Assembly (NCBI GenBank): GCA_021796535.1
Contig: JAKABW010000002.1
Location: 88,964-152,963 of the forward strand
Source: Actinomycetes bacterium
GTDB taxonomy: Bacteria; Actinomycetota; Acidimicrobiia; Acidimicrobiales; Bog-793
Direction of reading: 5' to 3'
DNA: 64,000 nucleotides
Each line of letters opens with the position of its first letter. Position 1 is the first letter of the stretch. Positions 61,066 through 64,000 of the stretch are shown piece after piece. Below the pieces are notes generated by a model. The model made no database searches and had not been told where the DNA came from. It saw only the letters and a list, made by a program, of their open reading frames with translations. A program made the translations under genes and the position numbers.

Positions 61066-63171
61066 ATGTACTTACAGGAGCGACCGTTGGCTGATGCTAC
61101 CAAACCTTCTTCTCTGGCAAAGAATGTGACATCCTTCAAACTTCTTGCCGTACCATTGGCAGTTGTTCTGGTGGTCGTTATGTTGGTCGTTCCCCTTCCG
61201 AGTTTTATTCTTGACATTCTTATTACTATCAATATCACTGCCGCAATGCTGGTTTTGCTTACGGCAATGAACGTAAAAAAGCCTTTGGAGTTTTCTGTTT
61301 TTCCCACCCTGTTGCTCATGCTTACGGTATTTCGCCTGGCCCTGAACGTAAGTGCCACCCGGCTGGTGCTTCTGCACGCGTATGCCGGAGTTGTCATTCA
61401 AAGTTTCGGACATTTTGTCATAGGCGGTTCGGTCCTCGTCGGGCTGGTTGTTTTCCTGATTTTAATTATCATTCAATTTGTTGTCATCACAAGCGGATCC
61501 GGAAGAGTGGCGGAAGTGGCGGCCCGCTTTACTCTCGATGCCATGCCCGGCAAACAAATGGCCGTCGACGGTGAACTGGCCAGCCAGCTGATTACGGCGG
61601 AACAGGCAAAGCAGCGCCGGCAGGAAATATCCGAGGAAGCCGATTTCTACGGCGCCATGGACGGAGCTTCAAAATTTGTGCGCGGGGATGCCATAGCGGC
61701 CATAGTCATTACCCTGATCAATCTCCTCGGCGGATTTGCCGTCGGGGTGGTGCAACACCACGACGCCTTTTCAAAGGCAGTTTCCACTTATTCCACGCTT
61801 TCCGTGGGAGACGGGTTGGTCAGCCAGATTCCGGCTCTGCTGCTGTCTTTGTCAACCGGCATCATAGTTACGAGAGCCGCCGGGGAAGATGATTTCGGCG
61901 GCAATGTTTTGTCGCAGCTCTCCCGTTACCGCCGGGTCGTGAGAACGGCGGCCGCCGTAATTTTTATTTTGGGTCTTTTGCCGGGACTCCCCAAAGTGCC
62001 ATTTTTGTTGGTGGGTGCGGTTTTGTTTGTGCTCGCTTCCAGACTTCCCGGAGACATCACGGAGCCGGAAGAGGTTGTCACGGAAACCCTTCTTCCCCCG
62101 CCGCCTTCCCCGGATGCCCCGGCGCAGCTGGCAAAAGAGGCAAAAGTCATGCCGCTTGAGTTGGAGCTCGGACTTGACGTTATCGATCTTGTGGATCCGC
62201 GAAAGCGCGGCGATTTGTTGGAAAGGGTCAAAGGTTTGCGGCGGGCCCTGGCGCACGAATTGGGAATAGTAATACCGCCCATTCATGCCAAAGACAACGA
62301 TCAACTCGCCCCCACCCATTATGCCTTTAGGATACACGGAGTACAGGTGGCCGAGGGCGAAGCGCCCCCCGGTTTGCTGCTTGCCGTCGGAGACGGTTTG
62401 GAACACTTGGACGGCATAGAAACCCGCGATCCCGCCTACGGCGGCAGGGCGAAGTGGATATCCCCGGAACTGCGCTACAGGGCCACCGTGACGGGAGCCA
62501 CGGTCGTCGAACGCTCGGCGGTCGTCACCACCCATTTGGCGGAAGTCATAAGGAAATACGCCGGAGAACTCCTCACGCGACAGGATGTCAAACTGCTTCT
62601 CGACTCCGTCAAGACGGAACATCCCGTGGCCATTGAAGAGATGGCTGCGGCAAACATAACGCTCGGACACATTCAAAACGTTTTGCGGAACCTTCTGGAC
62701 GAACAGATTCCCGTCAAAGACCTGGTAAGAATTATCGAAGCCGTCACCGATCAGGCCGTTACCCAGGTGCGGGACATGGACAGCCTTACCGAAGCCGCCA
62801 GAATGGTTCTCGGTCCTCAGATAACGGCTCTGTACGCCCGCAACTCCGTCGTTAACGCCATTGTCTTGGAGCCGGTTATCGAACAGGAGTTGCTGTCGCG
62901 TCTGCAGGTGACAGACCGCGGAAGATATTTGGGCAACTCTGCGGAAGAGTTGGAGCAGTTGATAAATCTCATCCAAAGTACTTATCTTTCGGCGGAAAAT
63001 TCCGGGAAAACACCGGTGCTGATCTGTTCCAGTTACATACGTCCCGCGCTTCGCAGACTTCTTTACACAAGATTGCCGAATTTGAAAATTATTTCGGCCG
63101 TAGAAGTGGCTTCAACAGCAAAAATTAACACGATAGGAGTGGTATATCATGCAGCAACTGCTAAGGTTTGA
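61066..63171 (+). CDS. flhA: Flagellar export gate protein FlhA
   Basis: About 701 aa. Eight N-terminal membrane helices with the FHIPEP signature region ('RLALNVSATRLVLLHAYAG', 'GSGRVAEVAARFTLDAMPGKQMAVDGEL') and a large cytosolic domain ('KWISPELRYRATVTGATVVERSAVVTTHLAEVIRKYA'). The start is uncertain: ATG 61066, or TTG 61087 with 'aggag' six bases upstream. 112 bp separate it from flhB. Confidence 0.95.
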   Translation: MYLQERPLADATKPSSLAKNVTSFKLLAVPLAVVLVVVMLVVPLPSFILDILITINITAAMLVLLTAMNVKKPLEFSVFPTLLLMLTVFRLALNVSATRLVLLHAYAGVVIQSFGHFVIGGSVLVGLVVFLILIIIQFVVITSGSGRVAEVAARFTLDAMPGKQMAVDGELASQLITAEQAKQRRQEISEEADFYGAMDGASKFVRGDAIAAIVITLINLLGGFAVGVVQHHDAFSKAVSTYSTLSVGDGLVSQIPALLLSLSTGIIVTRAAGEDDFGGNVLSQLSRYRRVVRTAAAVIFILGLLPGLPKVPFLLVGAVLFVLASRLPGDITEPEEVVTETLLPPPPSPDAPAQLAKEAKVMPLELELGLDVIDLVDPRKRGDLLERVKGLRRALAHELGIVIPPIHAKDNDQLAPTHYAFRIHGVQVAEGEAPPGLLLAVGDGLEHLDGIETRDPAYGGRAKWISPELRYRATVTGATVVERSAVVTTHLAEVIRKYAGELLTRQDVKLLLDSVKTEHPVAIEEMAAANITLGHIQNVLRNLLDEQIPVKDLVRIIEAVTDQAVTQVRDMDSLTEAARMVLGPQITALYARNSVVNAIVLEPVIEQELLSRLQVTDRGRYLGNSAEELEQLINLIQSTYLSAENSGKTPVLICSSYIRPALRRLLYTRLPNLKIISAVEVASTAKINTIGVVYHAATAKV

Positions 63172-64000
63172 AGGTTCCTCCCTGGAAGAAGCCAGGAAAA
63201 ATGTCGTATCGGCTACCGGCAAAGACGTAGACGAACTGGAAGTAAAACGACACGGCCGCGAACTTTACGGCGGTCTGTTCGGCTTTTTCCAGAAAACGCG
63301 TTACGTTATCGAAGTGTCGCCGTACGAAGAAAAATCCCGAATATCCAACCCCCTTAACGCTTATTCCGCACCGGGCAATGCCGTTGTCGACGGAGGCCAT
63401 ACCCTTCAGCCGAAGAACCCAAATCTAAAAAGTCTGGATCAGATGGCGGAGACAACCTCAGATTCGGTAGAGGTTAATTTTGATCATGAGCTGCAAATGG
63501 TTTTACAAGATGCAAATATACTGGTAAAAAATAGTAACTATGACAAAGGAGAATATGCAATGGCACCAATTGCCGATACGGTAGATAAATTTAATGACTA
63601 CGGATTATATAGAAATACCGAGCATACTTTTACACCCGCTGCGGTATTGACAGAGGAAAATCTGAGTCCCGTCCAAAAAGAAATCGCCGTCTCTCTCAAC
63701 CCGTTATTGAGAGAGACCGCCCCTCTTTCACGGGACACTCTTTACGAACTTTTGCGGCTGGATAGCCTGAATGACAAATTCGGGACGGAAGTCACCTCTC
63801 TTTTGGCCAAACTCAAGACTCCTCCCCCGCTGCCCATCAAGGGCTCTTTTATCCTGGGAATTATAGGTGAGATGGAGCTGGCTTTGAAGTCGTATGAAAT
63901 CTTCCGTGCTTCTTATGGGGAAAATGTCGACCTGGTTGTCATGAGCGACCGGACCGCTGCCAAAAACTCCGTCGCGCTGAGGGCAAAGTCCGCTCACGAA
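63149..64000 (+). CDS. FlhF-like protein, 3' partial, without a recognisable P-loop
   Basis: Not in the ORF track because it runs off the window end; 284 codons are open. It begins at ATG 63149, 23 bp inside flhA. The N-terminus 'LLRFEGSSLEEARKNVVSATGKDVDELEV..GLFGFFQKTRYVIEV' resembles the N-terminal B domain of FlhF (and Jag-N). A low-complexity linker follows to about residue 170, then a helical N-domain. Where FlhF has its GTPase P-loop (about residue 237), the sequence is 'GIIGEMELALKSYEIF', with no GKT/S. The gene position after flhA is that of flhF, but GTPase activity is doubtful. Confidence 0.75.
   Translation, partial: MQQLLRFEGSSLEEARKNVVSATGKDVDELEVKRHGRELYGGLFGFFQKTRYVIEVSPYEEKSRISNPLNAYSAPGNAVVDGGHTLQPKNPNLKSLDQMAETTSDSVEVNFDHELQMVLQDANILVKNSNYDKGEYAMAPIADTVDKFNDYGLYRNTEHTFTPAAVLTEENLSPVQKEIAVSLNPLLRETAPLSRDTLYELLRLDSLNDKFGTEVTSLLAKLKTPPPLPIKGSFILGIIGEMELALKSYEIFRASYGENVDLVVMSDRTAAKNSVALRAKSAHE

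Noticed and set aside
1-64000. CRISPR arrays, insertion sequences or prophage genes
   Set aside because: No spaced short repeats, transposase motifs or phage structural or integrase genes were seen. The only tandem repeats are coding ones.

Overview
The window reads as a continuous chromosomal segment of an actinobacterium, most likely from the Acidimicrobiia. Supporting signs are the Mec/CysO/CysM sulfur-carrier set next to rph and rdgB (the arrangement known from Mycobacterium tuberculosis), a PimB'-like mannosyltransferase with its SRPBCC neighbour, an F420-type LLM oxidoreductase, a DUF4193 protein, a sortase with class E-like features and a class II (B12) ribonucleotide reductase. Base composition looks intermediate rather than high GC. 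A complete-looking flagellar operon and a DabAB-type inorganic-carbon pump would suit a motile, possibly autotrophic or acidophilic member such as the iron-oxidising Acidimicrobiales. That placement is inference; no rRNA gene is present to settle it.

Left part (1-20 kb). The window opens inside a repetitive surface protein with a Thr-rich stalk and a sortase-like C-terminus. Then come smpB, a JAMM protease (mec), a TPP riboswitch controlling a YkoEDC thiamine-precursor ECF transporter, the sulfur carrier cysO with cysM, rph, rdgB, a small CxxC protein and a transcription terminator. Next are a GT4 mannosyltransferase, an SRPBCC protein, an LLM oxidoreductase, an AlaC-like aminotransferase, nrdJ, an MFS permease, an unusual riboflavin kinase carrying a large insertion, and a convergent second MFS permease.

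Middle part (20-43 kb). This holds a VOC protein, tRNA-His with a nearby duplicated T-arm, tatA and tatC, a double-length ThyX-like protein, a three-gene DUF4193/unknown/GNAT operon, an unknown protein with a His-rich tail, a secreted CAP-domain protein, a small unknown protein and a sortase. An FhuF-like reductase paired with a cytosolic BtuF-like protein follows, then cobB, icd, a small winged-helix regulator, dabB-dabA, an O-methyltransferase and uvrB. Cobalamin recurs: the RNR needs it, CobB makes its precursor and the BtuF-like protein may bind it.

Right part (43.5-64 kb). One long, tightly packed flagellar cluster runs flgB flgC fliE fliF fliG fliH fliI fliJ, a muramidase/peptidase gene in the FlgJ position, fliK flgD flgE flbD motA motB fliM fliN fliO fliP fliQ fliR flhB flhA, and an FlhF-like gene cut by the window end. 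Stop and start codons overlap at many junctions. Unusual points are FliM without the N-terminal CheY-binding peptide, no fliL between motB and fliM, a dual NlpC/P60 plus lytic-transglycosylase protein, and an FlhF-like protein with no visible P-loop.

Limits: everything was read by eye from sequence and the ORF track. Promoters and hairpins are pattern matches, not folded or tested. Where two start codons are plausible this is stated.
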